64,000 bases of DNA from Methyloligella solikamskensis (GTDB lineage Bacteria; Pseudomonadota; Alphaproteobacteria; Rhizobiales; Methyloligellaceae), in NCBI RefSeq assembly GCF_042676065.1, contig NZ_JBHTJO010000002.1:62001-126000 (forward strand), written 5' to 3'. Numbering within the stretch: position 1 is the stretch's first letter; each line of letters begins with the position of its first letter. The position numbers were made by a program, and so were the translations under genes. Below the pieces are notes generated by a model. The model was not told the DNA's origin. It saw nothing but the letters and a program-made list of their open reading frames with translations, and ran no database searches. Positions 51,649-60,835 of the stretch are shown piece after piece.

Positions 51649-53319
51649 CTAGGTCGAAACGGCGTCCGTCCCGGCAGCCTCCAGCTCGAAGGCCGCGGCC
51701 AGCAGAGCCTTCGTGTAATCCGTCTTCGGATTGTCGAACACGGCGTCCGCCGGCCCTTTCTCCACCACCTTGCCGTCGCGCATCACGATGATGGAGTTGG
51801 CGAGCGCCCGGACCACCTTCAGGTCGTGGCTGATGAAGAGATAGGCGAGGCTGTAGCGCTTCTGTAGGTCGCGCAGGAGATCCACGATCTGGGCCTGCAC
51901 CGAAACGTCCAGCGCCGAGGTCGGCTCGTCCAGCACCAGGAATTTCGGCTCCAGCACCAGAGCGCGCGCAATGGCGATGCGCTGCCGCTGTCCGCCGGAG
52001 AATTCGTGCGGGTAGCGGTCCTGGGTGGCGGGGCTGAGCCCCACCTCCTTCAGCGCCTTGGAGACCCGCGCCCGGCGCTCGTCGGCGCTCAAGCCGCGCT
52101 TCTGCACCAGCAGCCCTTCCTCGATGATCTGGCTGACCGAGAGCCGAGGGGACAGCGACCCATACGGATCCTGGAAGACGATCTGCATCTCCCGCCGGTA
52201 AGGGCGCATCTCCTTGCTCTCCAGCCCGTCGATGCGGTTGCCGAGATAGACCACAGGCCCTTCGCTTGAAATGAGCCGGAGTAGGGCGAGGCCCAGCGTC
52301 GTCTTGCCGGAGCCGGATTCGCCAACCACGCCGACCGTCTGGCCTTCCTGCACGGCAACATCGACGCCATCGACCGCCTTGATATAGCCGACCGTCCGCC
52401 GCAGGAAACCGCGGCGGATCGGGAACCAGACCTTCAGATCGTCGGCCTCCAGAATGACCGGCGCCTTTGGGTCTGCCTTCGGCGGCTTGCCCTTGGGCTC
52501 CGAGGCGAGGAGATGCTTGGTGTAGGGGTGCTTCGGCGCCTTGAAGATCTGCTTGGTCGACCCGTGCTCGACGATCTCGCCATTGGTCATCACGCAGACC
52601 CGGTCCGCCATCTTCCGCACGATCCCCAGATCGTGGGTGATCAGCAGCATGGCCATGTCGAGCTTCTCGCGCAGCCGCAGCAACAGCTCCAGGATTTGCG
52701 CCTGAATGGTCACGTCGAGCGCCGTGGTCGGCTCGTCCGCGATCAGGAGATCCGGATCGTTGGCCAGCGCCATGGCGATCATCACGCGCTGGCGCTGACC
52801 GCCGGAAAGCTGATGAGGATAGGAATTGAGTCGCTCTTCCGGATTGTCGATGCCCACCGCATCGAGCAGCTCCAGCACCCGTACCTGGGCCGCCTTGCCG
52901 GAGATGCCCTGATGGATGGTCATCACCTCCGCCACCTGCTTCTCGATCGTGTGCAGCGGGTTCAGGGAGGTCATGGGCTCCTGGAAGATCATGGAGATCT
53001 CATCGCCGCGGATCTTGCGCAAATCCGACTGACGCATCTTCAGGATGTTCTTGTCCTTGTAGATGATCTCGCCGCTCGGATGGTTCGCCGCCGGGTAGGG
53101 CAGCAGCCGCAGGATCGAAAGCGCGCTGACCGTCTTGCCGGAGCCGGATTCGCCCACCAGTGCCACCGTCTCCTTCTTGCCGATGTCGAAGGAGATGCTC
53201 TTCACCGCATGAACGGCGCTCTCTCCTTTGCCGAAATCGACCGAGAGGTCCTTCACGGTCAGGAGCTTATCGCCGCCGCGGGTCGCGTCGTTATCGGTCG
53301 TCGTGCCGTCAGTGGCCAT
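51649..53319 (-). CDS. yejF: peptide ABC transporter ATPase YejF (fused tandem ATPases)
   Basis: A 556-residue protein with two complete ABC ATPase domains: Walker A GESGSGKTVSAL (about residue 55) with signature LSGGQRQRVMIAMAL, then GESGSGKTTLGLAL (about 330) with FSGGQRQRIAIARAL. Each is followed by an oligopeptide-transporter C-terminal segment. YejF drives the YejBE permease for peptide uptake; in Brucella and Sinorhizobium the system affects resistance to, or uptake of, antimicrobial peptides. Its ATG overlaps the end of the cation-efflux gene by 11 bases, with GGAG seven bases before it. Confidence 0.94.
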   Translation of the reverse strand: MATDGTTTDNDATRGGDKLLTVKDLSVDFGKGESAVHAVKSISFDIGKKETVALVGESGSGKTVSALSILRLLPYPAANHPSGEIIYKDKNILKMRQSDLRKIRGDEISMIFQEPMTSLNPLHTIEKQVAEVMTIHQGISGKAAQVRVLELLDAVGIDNPEERLNSYPHQLSGGQRQRVMIAMALANDPDLLIADEPTTALDVTIQAQILELLLRLREKLDMAMLLITHDLGIVRKMADRVCVMTNGEIVEHGSTKQIFKAPKHPYTKHLLASEPKGKPPKADPKAPVILEADDLKVWFPIRRGFLRRTVGYIKAVDGVDVAVQEGQTVGVVGESGSGKTTLGLALLRLISSEGPVVYLGNRIDGLESKEMRPYRREMQIVFQDPYGSLSPRLSVSQIIEEGLLVQKRGLSADERRARVSKALKEVGLSPATQDRYPHEFSGGQRQRIAIARALVLEPKFLVLDEPTSALDVSVQAQIVDLLRDLQKRYSLAYLFISHDLKVVRALANSIIVMRDGKVVEKGPADAVFDNPKTDYTKALLAAAFELEAAGTDAVST

Positions 53320-54217
53320 GAGACGTCTCCGTCGCTGCGTCGGCGCAGCCTTCGCATTCTACTTCGACCGTTGCGTGGTTCAGTCCGAACCGCTCGGCCA
53401 GCCGTTGCTTGATGCCGCGCACCACATCGTCCATCGCCGTCGGCTGCTCGATGGAGGCGTGGAGGGTCACCATGGATCGCTCCTGGGTGATCGCCCAGAC
53501 ATGGACGTGATGCACATCCTCGACGCCGGCTACGTTGGCCACCAGGTCGGGCCCGATCTCCCGGCTGTCGACCTCGGGTGGAGCGCCTTCCAGCAGGATA
53601 TGGGCTGAGGCCTTCACCACGTACCAGCCGCTGCGCAGGATGATCAGCGCGACCAGCACCGAGAGCAGGGGATCGATCGGCGTCCAGCCGGTCCAGTAGA
53701 TCACGCCGCCCGCGGCCAGCGCGGCCACGGAGCCCAGCAGGTCACCCAGCACATGGACCGCGGCGCCCCGCACATTGAGGTTTTCGCGGTCGGCGCCATG
53801 GAGCAGCCAGAACGCGCCGATATTCACAAGGAGACCCAACGCGGCCACGATCATCATGACCCCGCCTTCGACCTCGGCGCCTTCGGTGAGACGCTCATAA
53901 GCTTCGTAGACAATCCACGCGGCGATCACGAAGAGCGTTAGCCCGTTCACGAAGGCCACCAGCACCTGGAACCGGTCGAACCCGTAGGTGCGCTTCCAGT
54001 CGGCCGGTCGGCGGGCCAGCCGGAAGCCGAACCAGGCAAGCGCGAGCGACGCGAAATCGGTCAGCATGTGGCCCGCATCGGCGATCAGCGCCAGAGACCC
54101 GGAGATCACACCGCCCACCACCTCGGCGATCATAAAGAGACCGGTGATGGCCGCGGCGAGCGCCATGCGCGTCTCGTTGCTCTTGTTCACGTGGTTATGG
54201 TCGTGAGAGCCGTGCAT
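53309..54217 (-). CDS. cation diffusion facilitator (Zn/Co/Cd efflux) protein
   Basis: A 302-residue proton-coupled metal exporter with six membrane helices. His-rich ends (MHGSHDHNHVNK and TSHGH) and the metal site in DAGHMLTDF and AVHVLGDLLGS are typical of ZitB/CzcD-type members. A cytosolic C-terminal domain follows from about residue 205. ATG 54217 starts four bases after yejE stops, and its stop is inside the yejF start region, so it sits within the yej operon and is probably translated with it. A link between metal export and peptide uptake is unproven. Confidence 0.92.
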   Translation of the reverse strand: MHGSHDHNHVNKSNETRMALAAAITGLFMIAEVVGGVISGSLALIADAGHMLTDFASLALAWFGFRLARRPADWKRTYGFDRFQVLVAFVNGLTLFVIAAWIVYEAYERLTEGAEVEGGVMMIVAALGLLVNIGAFWLLHGADRENLNVRGAAVHVLGDLLGSVAALAAGGVIYWTGWTPIDPLLSVLVALIILRSGWYVVKASAHILLEGAPPEVDSREIGPDLVANVAGVEDVHHVHVWAITQERSMVTLHASIEQPTAMDDVVRGIKQRLAERFGLNHATVEVECEGCADAATETSHGH

Positions 54218-54221
54218 CCGC

Positions 54222-55406
54222 TTATCCTTCCGCCGCGCCGTAGGCCTTGCGCGGATCGAAGGCATCGCGCACCGCCTCGCCGATGAAGATCAACAGGCTC
54301 AGCATGATGCCGATGACGAAAAAGGCCGTCAGCCCGAGCCAGGGCGCATGCAGGTTGTCCTTGCCCTGGGCCAGCAGCTCGCCGAGGGACGGCGATCCCG
54401 GCGGCAGGCCAAAGCCGAGGAAGTCCAGCGACGTCAATGTGGTGATCGAGCCGTTCAGGATGAAGGGCATGAAGGTCAGGGTCGCCACCATGGCGTTGGG
54501 CAGCAGGTGCTTCCACATGATGGTCCAATTGCCCAGGCCCAGCGCCTTGGCCGCGGTGACGTATTCGAAATTGCGCGCCCGCAGGAACTCCGCCCGCACC
54601 AGCCCGACCAACGCGACCCAAGAGAAGGCCAGCAGGATGCCGAGCAGGATCCAGAAATTCGGCTCGATGACGGCAGCCACGATGATCAGCAGATAGAGCT
54701 GGGGCACGCTGGTCCAAATCTCGATGAAGCGCTGGAACAGCAAGTCCGTCCACCCGCCGAAATAGCCCTGCACGGCGCCGGCCGCCACGCCGATGACCGA
54801 CGAGAGCAAGGTCAGCACCAAGCCGAACAGCACCGAGATGCGGAAACCATAAATGATGCGCGCGACCACGTCCCGGCCCTGGTCGTCAGTGCCGAGCCAG
54901 TTCCACTCCAACTCGTCGTTGCAAGGGTGGAAGCCGTCCTCGATCGCCTTCTCGCAGTCTTCCTTGGTCAGAAGCCAGGTCGGCTTCGACGGGAAGGCCA
55001 TGGGCGGGTCCTTGTTCTCCGTGTTGTAGGAGAAGCGGATCGGCGGCCACAGTATCCAGCCGTCCCCGTCCACCTCGATCATCTCCTGCACGGCCGGATC
55101 GCGGTAGTCGGCCTCCGTCTCGAAGAAGCCGCCGAATGTGGTTTCGGGATAGGATTTGAAGATCGGGCTGTAGAGCTCGCCCTGATAGTCGACCAGCAGC
55201 GGCTTGTCGTTGGCCACGAACTCGGCGAACAGGCTGATGACGAACAGGATCAGGAAGATCCACAGCGACCAGTAGCCCCGCTTGTGGGATTTGAAGATCG
55301 TCCAGCGCCGCTTGTTGACCGGCGAGACCCTGATCCAAGGGCGGTTTGCTGCCGCCGCTTCGGCGGCTTCCTGTTCTTCGATGGCGACATCGGTGGGAGC
55401 GTCCAT
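54222..55406 (-). CDS. yejE: peptide ABC transporter permease YejE
   Basis: Membrane subunit of the peptide importer (394 aa). A basic N-terminus and a first helix (GYWSLWIFLILFVISLFAEF) are followed by a long periplasmic loop (about 60-185) typical of YejE, and a BPD_transp_1 domain with five helices (about 190-385) ending in EAVRDAFDPRKAYG, the coupling region. The loop includes WLGTDDQGRDVVARIIYG, the DppC/OppC-like signature. It follows yejB by one base. Confidence 0.95.
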   Translation of the reverse strand: MDAPTDVAIEEQEAAEAAAANRPWIRVSPVNKRRWTIFKSHKRGYWSLWIFLILFVISLFAEFVANDKPLLVDYQGELYSPIFKSYPETTFGGFFETEADYRDPAVQEMIEVDGDGWILWPPIRFSYNTENKDPPMAFPSKPTWLLTKEDCEKAIEDGFHPCNDELEWNWLGTDDQGRDVVARIIYGFRISVLFGLVLTLLSSVIGVAAGAVQGYFGGWTDLLFQRFIEIWTSVPQLYLLIIVAAVIEPNFWILLGILLAFSWVALVGLVRAEFLRARNFEYVTAAKALGLGNWTIMWKHLLPNAMVATLTFMPFILNGSITTLTSLDFLGFGLPPGSPSLGELLAQGKDNLHAPWLGLTAFFVIGIMLSLLIFIGEAVRDAFDPRKAYGAAEG

Positions 55407-55407
55407 A

Positions 55408-56520
55408 TCAGACCTCCCTCGTCTCGAAATCGATACGCGGATCGACCCAGGTATAGGTGAGATCCGAGATCAGATTCATGATCAGCCCGAGCAAGGAGAA
55501 GATGTAAACGGTCGCGAACACGACCGGATAGTCCCGGTTCACAACGGATTCGAAGCCGAGCAAGCCGAGCCCGTCCAGGCTGAAGATGGTCTCAATCAGC
55601 AAGGAGCCTGCGAAGAACGCCCCAATGAACGCGCCAGGGAAGCCGGCGATAATGATCAGCATGGCGTTGCGGAAGATGTGCCCGTAGAGCACTGAGTGCT
55701 CGGTGAGCCCCTTGGCCCGCGCCGTCATCACGTATTGCTTCCGGATCTCCTCCAGGAACGAGTTCTTGGTGAGGAAGGTCGTGGTCGCGAAGGCCGAGAG
55801 GGCCATGGCGAACATCGGCAGCACGAGATGCCAGAAATAGTCGAGGATCTTCGAATACCAGGGCAGCTCCGACCAATTCTCCGAGACCAGCCCCCGCAAC
55901 GGGAACCAGCTAAAGAACGAGCCGCCGGCGAACAGCACGATCAGGAAGACCGCCACCAGGAAGCCCGGGATCGCGTAGCCCAGAATAATCGCGCTGCTGG
56001 TCCAGACATCGAACTTGCTGCCGTCGGAGACCGCCTTCCGGATTCCGAGCGGGATGGAGATCGAATAGGAGATCAGCGTCATCCAGAGCCCGAGCGAGAT
56101 GGAGACCGGCATCTTTTCCCAGATCAGCGAGAGCACGCTGGTGTCGCGGTAATAGCTCTCCCCGAAATCGAAGCGGAGATAATCCCAGACCATCAGGCCG
56201 AAGCGCTCATAGGCCGGCTTGTCGAAGCCGAACTGCTTCTCCAGGCTCTTGATGAATTCGGGATCAAGGCCCTGCGCGCCGCGGTATTTGGAGTTAGAGG
56301 AGACGTCTCCCGGCGACATCTGCGATCCGCCGCTGCCGCTGAAATCGCCCCCGCCGCCGCTGATCTTCGCCGTCGCGGAGACGTCGGAGCCCGTAAGCTG
56401 GGCGATCATGCGCTCCACCGGCCCGCCCGGTGCGAACTGCACAACCACGAAGGTCATCAGCATGATGCCGAGCATGGTCGGGATGATCAGCAGAACTCTG
56501 CGGAAGATATAGGCTGTCAT
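55408..56520 (-). CDS. yejB: peptide ABC transporter permease YejB
   Basis: The second membrane subunit (370 aa), OppB-like: first helix RRVLLIIPTMLGIMLMTFVV, a periplasmic loop with a Ser/Gly-rich stretch (GGGGDFSGSGGS), then five helices ending with DLTYTWVDPRIDFE. The conserved ARAKGLTEHSVLYGHIFRNA cytosolic coupling loop is present. It begins 108 bases after the upstream binding-protein gene ends and precedes yejE by one base. Confidence 0.95.
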   Translation of the reverse strand: MTAYIFRRVLLIIPTMLGIMLMTFVVVQFAPGGPVERMIAQLTGSDVSATAKISGGGGDFSGSGGSQMSPGDVSSNSKYRGAQGLDPEFIKSLEKQFGFDKPAYERFGLMVWDYLRFDFGESYYRDTSVLSLIWEKMPVSISLGLWMTLISYSISIPLGIRKAVSDGSKFDVWTSSAIILGYAIPGFLVAVFLIVLFAGGSFFSWFPLRGLVSENWSELPWYSKILDYFWHLVLPMFAMALSAFATTTFLTKNSFLEEIRKQYVMTARAKGLTEHSVLYGHIFRNAMLIIIAGFPGAFIGAFFAGSLLIETIFSLDGLGLLGFESVVNRDYPVVFATVYIFSLLGLIMNLISDLTYTWVDPRIDFETREV

Positions 56521-56628
56521 GCAGGTCCGGGTTGCGTTGCCTTAGTTGGTCTTATGGAGCTGTCGCAAATCTCGATACAGCATGTTTCGCAGTCTCATGC
56601 CACAGGGGGCGGAACGTTCGTCCAGGCG

Positions 56629-58671
56629 TCAGTCCAGGCGTCTCTTGCGGAAGCGGATCACGACTAGGGCCAGTAGCCCGGCGAAGACGAGCGCAGCGAT
56701 CAGATAGCCGATGGCGAAATCGTCCTCCTCCGGCGCCTCGGCCTTCTGCACGGTCTCGTCTTCCTGCAGGGGATCGCGCGGGCCGTCCTGCTTAGCGTTG
56801 GCGGTGATCTTCGAATCCGCGACCGCGCTGCCGGCAAGCGCCTCGGCCTTTGCCTCGTCATACCACCACGTATCGAGAATGCCGCGCTCGAAACGGGGCT
56901 TCTGCTCCGGCTGTGAGAACTTGTCCCAATAAGCGACCGTGTGGGTGCCCTTGTACCAATGGGGCACCCAGTAATGGCCGGCGCGCAGCACCCGGTCCAG
57001 CGCCCGCGCCGCCGTCACCAGCTCGCCACGGCTCTCCGCCTCGATGATGTGGGATATCAGCTCGTCGGCCGCCGGGTTGGCGATGCCCGCCAGGTTAAGC
57101 GAGCCTGTCAGATTGGCGGCCTCCGAGCCGAAATAGCTGCGCAGCTCCGGTCCCGGCGTCAGCTCCATGCCGTAGCGCTGGGTCACGACGTCGAAGTCGA
57201 ACCCCTTCAGCCGCTGCTGATACTGGGAGGGGTCGACCATGCGCATGCGTGCCTGGATCCCCAGCCGCTTCAAGTTGCGGATATAGGGCGCCGTCACGCG
57301 CTCGAAGGCCGGCTCGAAATTGAGGAACTCCAGGGTCAGCGGTTCGCCGTCCGCATTGACGCGAACGCCGTTTTCGACCGTCCAGCCAGCCTCCCTCAGG
57401 AGCGCATCCGCCTTCTTCAGAAGCGATCGGTCGTGGCCCGAGCCGTCGGTGGCCGGCGGCGTGTAGGCCTCGCCCTTCGCCGCTTCCGGGACATCGGCGG
57501 AGAGGGAATCAAGCAGCGCCAGTTCCTTGTCCGTCGGCTTGCCTTCGGCCCGCATGGCGGAGTTCTCGAAATAGCTCTGGGTCCGGTCGTAGAGCCCGTA
57601 GAAGAGATTGCGGTTGGTCCACTCGAAATCGAAAGCAAGCCCGAGCGCCTCGCGCACCTTCGGGTCCTTCAGGGCATCACGCCGCGTGTTCAGGAACCAG
57701 CCTTGGGTGCCCGACGGCGTCTCGTCGGGCAGGGTCTTTTTCTGGACGCGCCCCGACGTGATGGCGGGGAAGTCGTACTCCGTAGCCCAGACCTTGGAGG
57801 TGAACTCCTCGCGGAAATCGTAGGTGCCGGCCTTGAAGGCTTCCATCGAGGCCGTGCGGTCGCGGAAATATTCGAAGCGGATCTCGTCGAAGTTCCAGCG
57901 GCCCTTGTTCACCGGCAGGTCTTTCGCCCAATAGTCGGGATCGCGCTTATAGGTGATGTTCCGCCCCTGGCGCAGGTCCTCGACCTTATAGGGGCCGGAG
58001 CCCATGGGTGGCTCCAGGGTCGTCTCGGCGAAATCCTTGTCGGCGTAGTAGGCCTTGGAGAAGATCGGCAGTCCCGCAACGGTCAGCGGCAGATCCCGGA
58101 CCTGGTTGCCCTTGAACTGGTAGCGCACCGTCTCGTCGTCGATCGCCTCGGCGCTCTCCACGTCGCGGAGCATCTGGCGGTAGAGCGGGTGGCCCTTCTC
58201 CTTCAGGGTCTCCAGGGAGAAGACCACGTCTTCCGCCGTGAGCTTGCTGCCGTCATGGAAGCGGGCCTCGGGGCGGAGCTTGAAGGTCACGGACATGCCG
58301 TCATCGGCGACCTCGCCCGATTTCGCCACCAGCCCATAGACAGCATCCGGCTCGTCCTGGGCGCGGGTCATCAGGCTGTCGAACAGCATCTCCATGCCCT
58401 GCGCCGCATCGCCTTTGAGGATGTACGGGTTGAGGCTGTTGAAGGTGGTGACGCCGCCCCAGCCGATCAGGCTGAAGCGGCCGCCCTTGGGCGCATCCGG
58501 ATTGACGTAGTCGAAATGCTCGAAATCCGCCGGGTATTTCAGATCGCCAAAGGCCGAAAGACCGTGCTTCGGCTCTGAAGCTTCGGCCCCGAATGCTCCG
58601 AAAACCAGAGCGGCGGCAAACAGGCAGGCGGCGATGCTGCCGCGATGGGTCGGCCTCGCGCTCACCGCCAT
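56629..58671 (-). CDS. YejA-like peptide-binding protein with C-terminal membrane anchor
   Basis: An extracellular solute-binding protein family 5 member (680 aa) with a signal peptide (SIAACLFAAALVFGAFGAEA) and the family region SFVTFKLRPEARFHDG-like sequence starting MSVTFKLRPEARFHDG near residue 145. Distinctively, after an acidic Gln/Glu/Asp linker it ends with AIGYLIAALVFAGLLALVV and a basic RFRKRRLD tail, a C-terminal membrane helix. Family members are normally free in the periplasm. It starts immediately after the stop of the other binding-protein gene. Confidence 0.9.
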   Translation of the reverse strand: MAVSARPTHRGSIAACLFAAALVFGAFGAEASEPKHGLSAFGDLKYPADFEHFDYVNPDAPKGGRFSLIGWGGVTTFNSLNPYILKGDAAQGMEMLFDSLMTRAQDEPDAVYGLVAKSGEVADDGMSVTFKLRPEARFHDGSKLTAEDVVFSLETLKEKGHPLYRQMLRDVESAEAIDDETVRYQFKGNQVRDLPLTVAGLPIFSKAYYADKDFAETTLEPPMGSGPYKVEDLRQGRNITYKRDPDYWAKDLPVNKGRWNFDEIRFEYFRDRTASMEAFKAGTYDFREEFTSKVWATEYDFPAITSGRVQKKTLPDETPSGTQGWFLNTRRDALKDPKVREALGLAFDFEWTNRNLFYGLYDRTQSYFENSAMRAEGKPTDKELALLDSLSADVPEAAKGEAYTPPATDGSGHDRSLLKKADALLREAGWTVENGVRVNADGEPLTLEFLNFEPAFERVTAPYIRNLKRLGIQARMRMVDPSQYQQRLKGFDFDVVTQRYGMELTPGPELRSYFGSEAANLTGSLNLAGIANPAADELISHIIEAESRGELVTAARALDRVLRAGHYWVPHWYKGTHTVAYWDKFSQPEQKPRFERGILDTWWYDEAKAEALAGSAVADSKITANAKQDGPRDPLQEDETVQKAEAPEEDDFAIGYLIAALVFAGLLALVVIRFRKRRLD

Positions 58672-60552
58672 CTAGTTCGCGCCTCCGGGCAGCTTGGCGG
58701 CCTTCTCCTTGTCGTACCACCAGACCTGCATGAAGCCGGGCGTCAACTTAGGCAGCGTCTCCGGCTGGTCGTAGCGGTTCCAGTAGGCGATGCGGTCCAC
58801 CGGCGAATACCAGTGAGGCACCACGAAATCGTTCCACAGAAGCACCCGGTCCAGGGCATGGGTCGCCGCGATGAGTTCCTCCCGGTCCTTGGCGAAGATC
58901 ACCTTGTCGACAAGCTTATCGATCGCCGGGTCCTTGATGCCGATCAGATTCTGGCTGCCTTCCCGGTCCGCCGCATCCGAGCCCCAGTAATAGCGCTGCT
59001 CATTGCCGGGCGAGCGCGACTGGGCGAAGCTTGCGACGATGATGTCGTAATTGAACCGTTGAAGGCGGCGCGTGTACTGGGCGGAATCCACTAGGCGCTC
59101 GGTCGCCTTGATGCCCAGCTTCTCCAGATTGCGCATATAGGGCTGCACGACGCGCTCGAAGAGCGGGTTTACCAGCAGGAACTCCACCTGCATCTTCTCG
59201 CCCGTCTTCTCGTTGGTGAGCGCACCGTTCTTCACCTTCCAGCCGGCCTCGTTCAGAAGCTTCATGGCTTTGCGCAAGTTTGCGCGTAGGCCGCCCTTGC
59301 CCTCGGTGGTCGGGTTCTCGTGCACCTCGGTGAAGACCTCCGGCGGCACCTGATCCTTCACCTCGTTGAGGATTTCAAGCTCGCGCCCCTCGGGCAGCTT
59401 CTTCGGGGCGGCGAGCTCCGTATTCTCGAAATAGCTGCCCACCCGCTCGTACTGTCCAAAAAACAGGTTCTTGTTGGACCATTCGAAATCGAAGGCGAGA
59501 TTGAACGCACGCCGGACGCGCGGGTCCTGGAACTTGGCGCGCCGGACATTGAAGGCGAAGCTCTGCATGGGAGCGGCGTTCCCCACGGGCACTTCTTCCC
59601 GCTTGATCCAGCCCTTCTCGACAGCCTCGAAATCGTACGCGGTCGCCCAGTTTTTCGAGCTGGATTCGTTGTGATAATCGAGCGAGCCCGCCTTGAACCC
59701 TTCGAAGGCCACCGTCGGATCCCGGTAATAGTCGAAGCGGATCGTGTCGTAGTTGTACTGGCCCTTGTTGATGGGCAGATCCTCGCCCCAGTAGTCGTCC
59801 ACCCGCGCATAGGTGATCGAGCGGCCCGGCACGACCTTCCCGATCTTGTATGGGCCTGAACCAAGTGGCGGCTCCATGGTGGTCTTCAGGGGATCGCGCT
59901 GATTGCCCTTCTCGTCCTTTCCCGTCCACCAATGCTTCGGCAGGATGGTGAGCTGCCCCATGATGAAGGGAAGCTCCCGATTGTTCTTGGAGTCGAACGT
60001 GAAGGTGACCTGGCGGTCGCCGGTCTTCTCCGCCGATTTCACGTTCTTGTAGTAGAGGCCGAGCTGCGGATTGGCCTTCTTATTGATTTCCAGGCTGTAG
60101 ATCACGTCTTCGACGGTAATCGGCTTTCCGTCATGCCATTTCGCGCCGTCGCGCAGCTTGAACGTGACCGAGGAATAATCGTCCGGATGGGAGATCCATT
60201 CGGCGATTTGCCCATAAGCGGTCGATTCCTCGTCCAGGCTGCTGGAGGTCAAGGACTCGTAGATCAGCCCGAGGCCTGCCGCGGACGCGCCCTTGTAGAG
60301 AACCGGGTTGAGGCTATCGAACCCGCCAATCGCCGCCATGCGCACCCGGCCGCCCTTTGGCGCATCGGGGTTCACATAGTCGAAATGCGTGAAATCCGCC
60401 GGATATTGCGGTTCGCCCACGAGCGAGATGGCGTGCTCATGAGCCTCGTCCTGATGGGCCTCTTCGGCGCTGACAGCGGACGGCCCGGTCAGGACCAAAG
60501 CGGCCAGCAGAAGGGTTGCGAAGCTCAAGCCGGAGATGCGGGAAAAGATCAT
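58672..60552 (-). CDS. yejA: YejA-like peptide-binding protein
   Basis: Periplasmic family 5 binding protein (626 aa). A signal peptide (ISGLSFATLLLAALVLTGP, then SAVSA) precedes FTHFDYVNPDAPKGGRV near residue 55 and SSVTFKLRDGAKWHDGKPI near 120, both typical of YejA. It lacks the C-terminal membrane helix of its neighbour; the two are tandem paralogues sharing layout along their length. ATG 60552 is used; a TTG 21 bases upstream has no better ribosome site. It is probably the first gene of the yej operon. Of the two, this one resembles the standard YejA more. Confidence 0.88.
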   Translation of the reverse strand: MIFSRISGLSFATLLLAALVLTGPSAVSAEEAHQDEAHEHAISLVGEPQYPADFTHFDYVNPDAPKGGRVRMAAIGGFDSLNPVLYKGASAAGLGLIYESLTSSSLDEESTAYGQIAEWISHPDDYSSVTFKLRDGAKWHDGKPITVEDVIYSLEINKKANPQLGLYYKNVKSAEKTGDRQVTFTFDSKNNRELPFIMGQLTILPKHWWTGKDEKGNQRDPLKTTMEPPLGSGPYKIGKVVPGRSITYARVDDYWGEDLPINKGQYNYDTIRFDYYRDPTVAFEGFKAGSLDYHNESSSKNWATAYDFEAVEKGWIKREEVPVGNAAPMQSFAFNVRRAKFQDPRVRRAFNLAFDFEWSNKNLFFGQYERVGSYFENTELAAPKKLPEGRELEILNEVKDQVPPEVFTEVHENPTTEGKGGLRANLRKAMKLLNEAGWKVKNGALTNEKTGEKMQVEFLLVNPLFERVVQPYMRNLEKLGIKATERLVDSAQYTRRLQRFNYDIIVASFAQSRSPGNEQRYYWGSDAADREGSQNLIGIKDPAIDKLVDKVIFAKDREELIAATHALDRVLLWNDFVVPHWYSPVDRIAYWNRYDQPETLPKLTPGFMQVWWYDKEKAAKLPGGAN

Positions 60553-60773
60553 GCTGGATTTTCTGCTCGACAAGGACGGATGGAAACGGCCTGAAGCAGG
60601 GAGGCCCGAACCCGAGCTTATGGGCAGAAAAGGGCCTCAAAGTGCCAGCGCAACAGGCGGACTCTGCTGATCTCGGGTCTTACCATGGCGGGCCCAACGA
60701 CCAAATGAATTATCGGTTAGGTGGATTTGCCCGCAAAGCGCCGGGAAAGGGCAGGGAAAGACGCCGGCTGCCC

Positions 60774-60805
60774 AAAAGAAAAGGGCGCCGGCAGAACCGG
60801 CGCCC
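60774..60805 (-). terminator. intrinsic terminator after the cytochrome c gene
   Basis: On the minus strand GGGCGCCGG pairs with CCGGCGCCC across TTCTG, followed by TTTTCTTTT. It lies about 30 bases after the cytochrome stop. Confidence 0.9.
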
Positions 60806-60835
60806 TCATCGGATGTCTGTGATTGTGAGCGGGGA

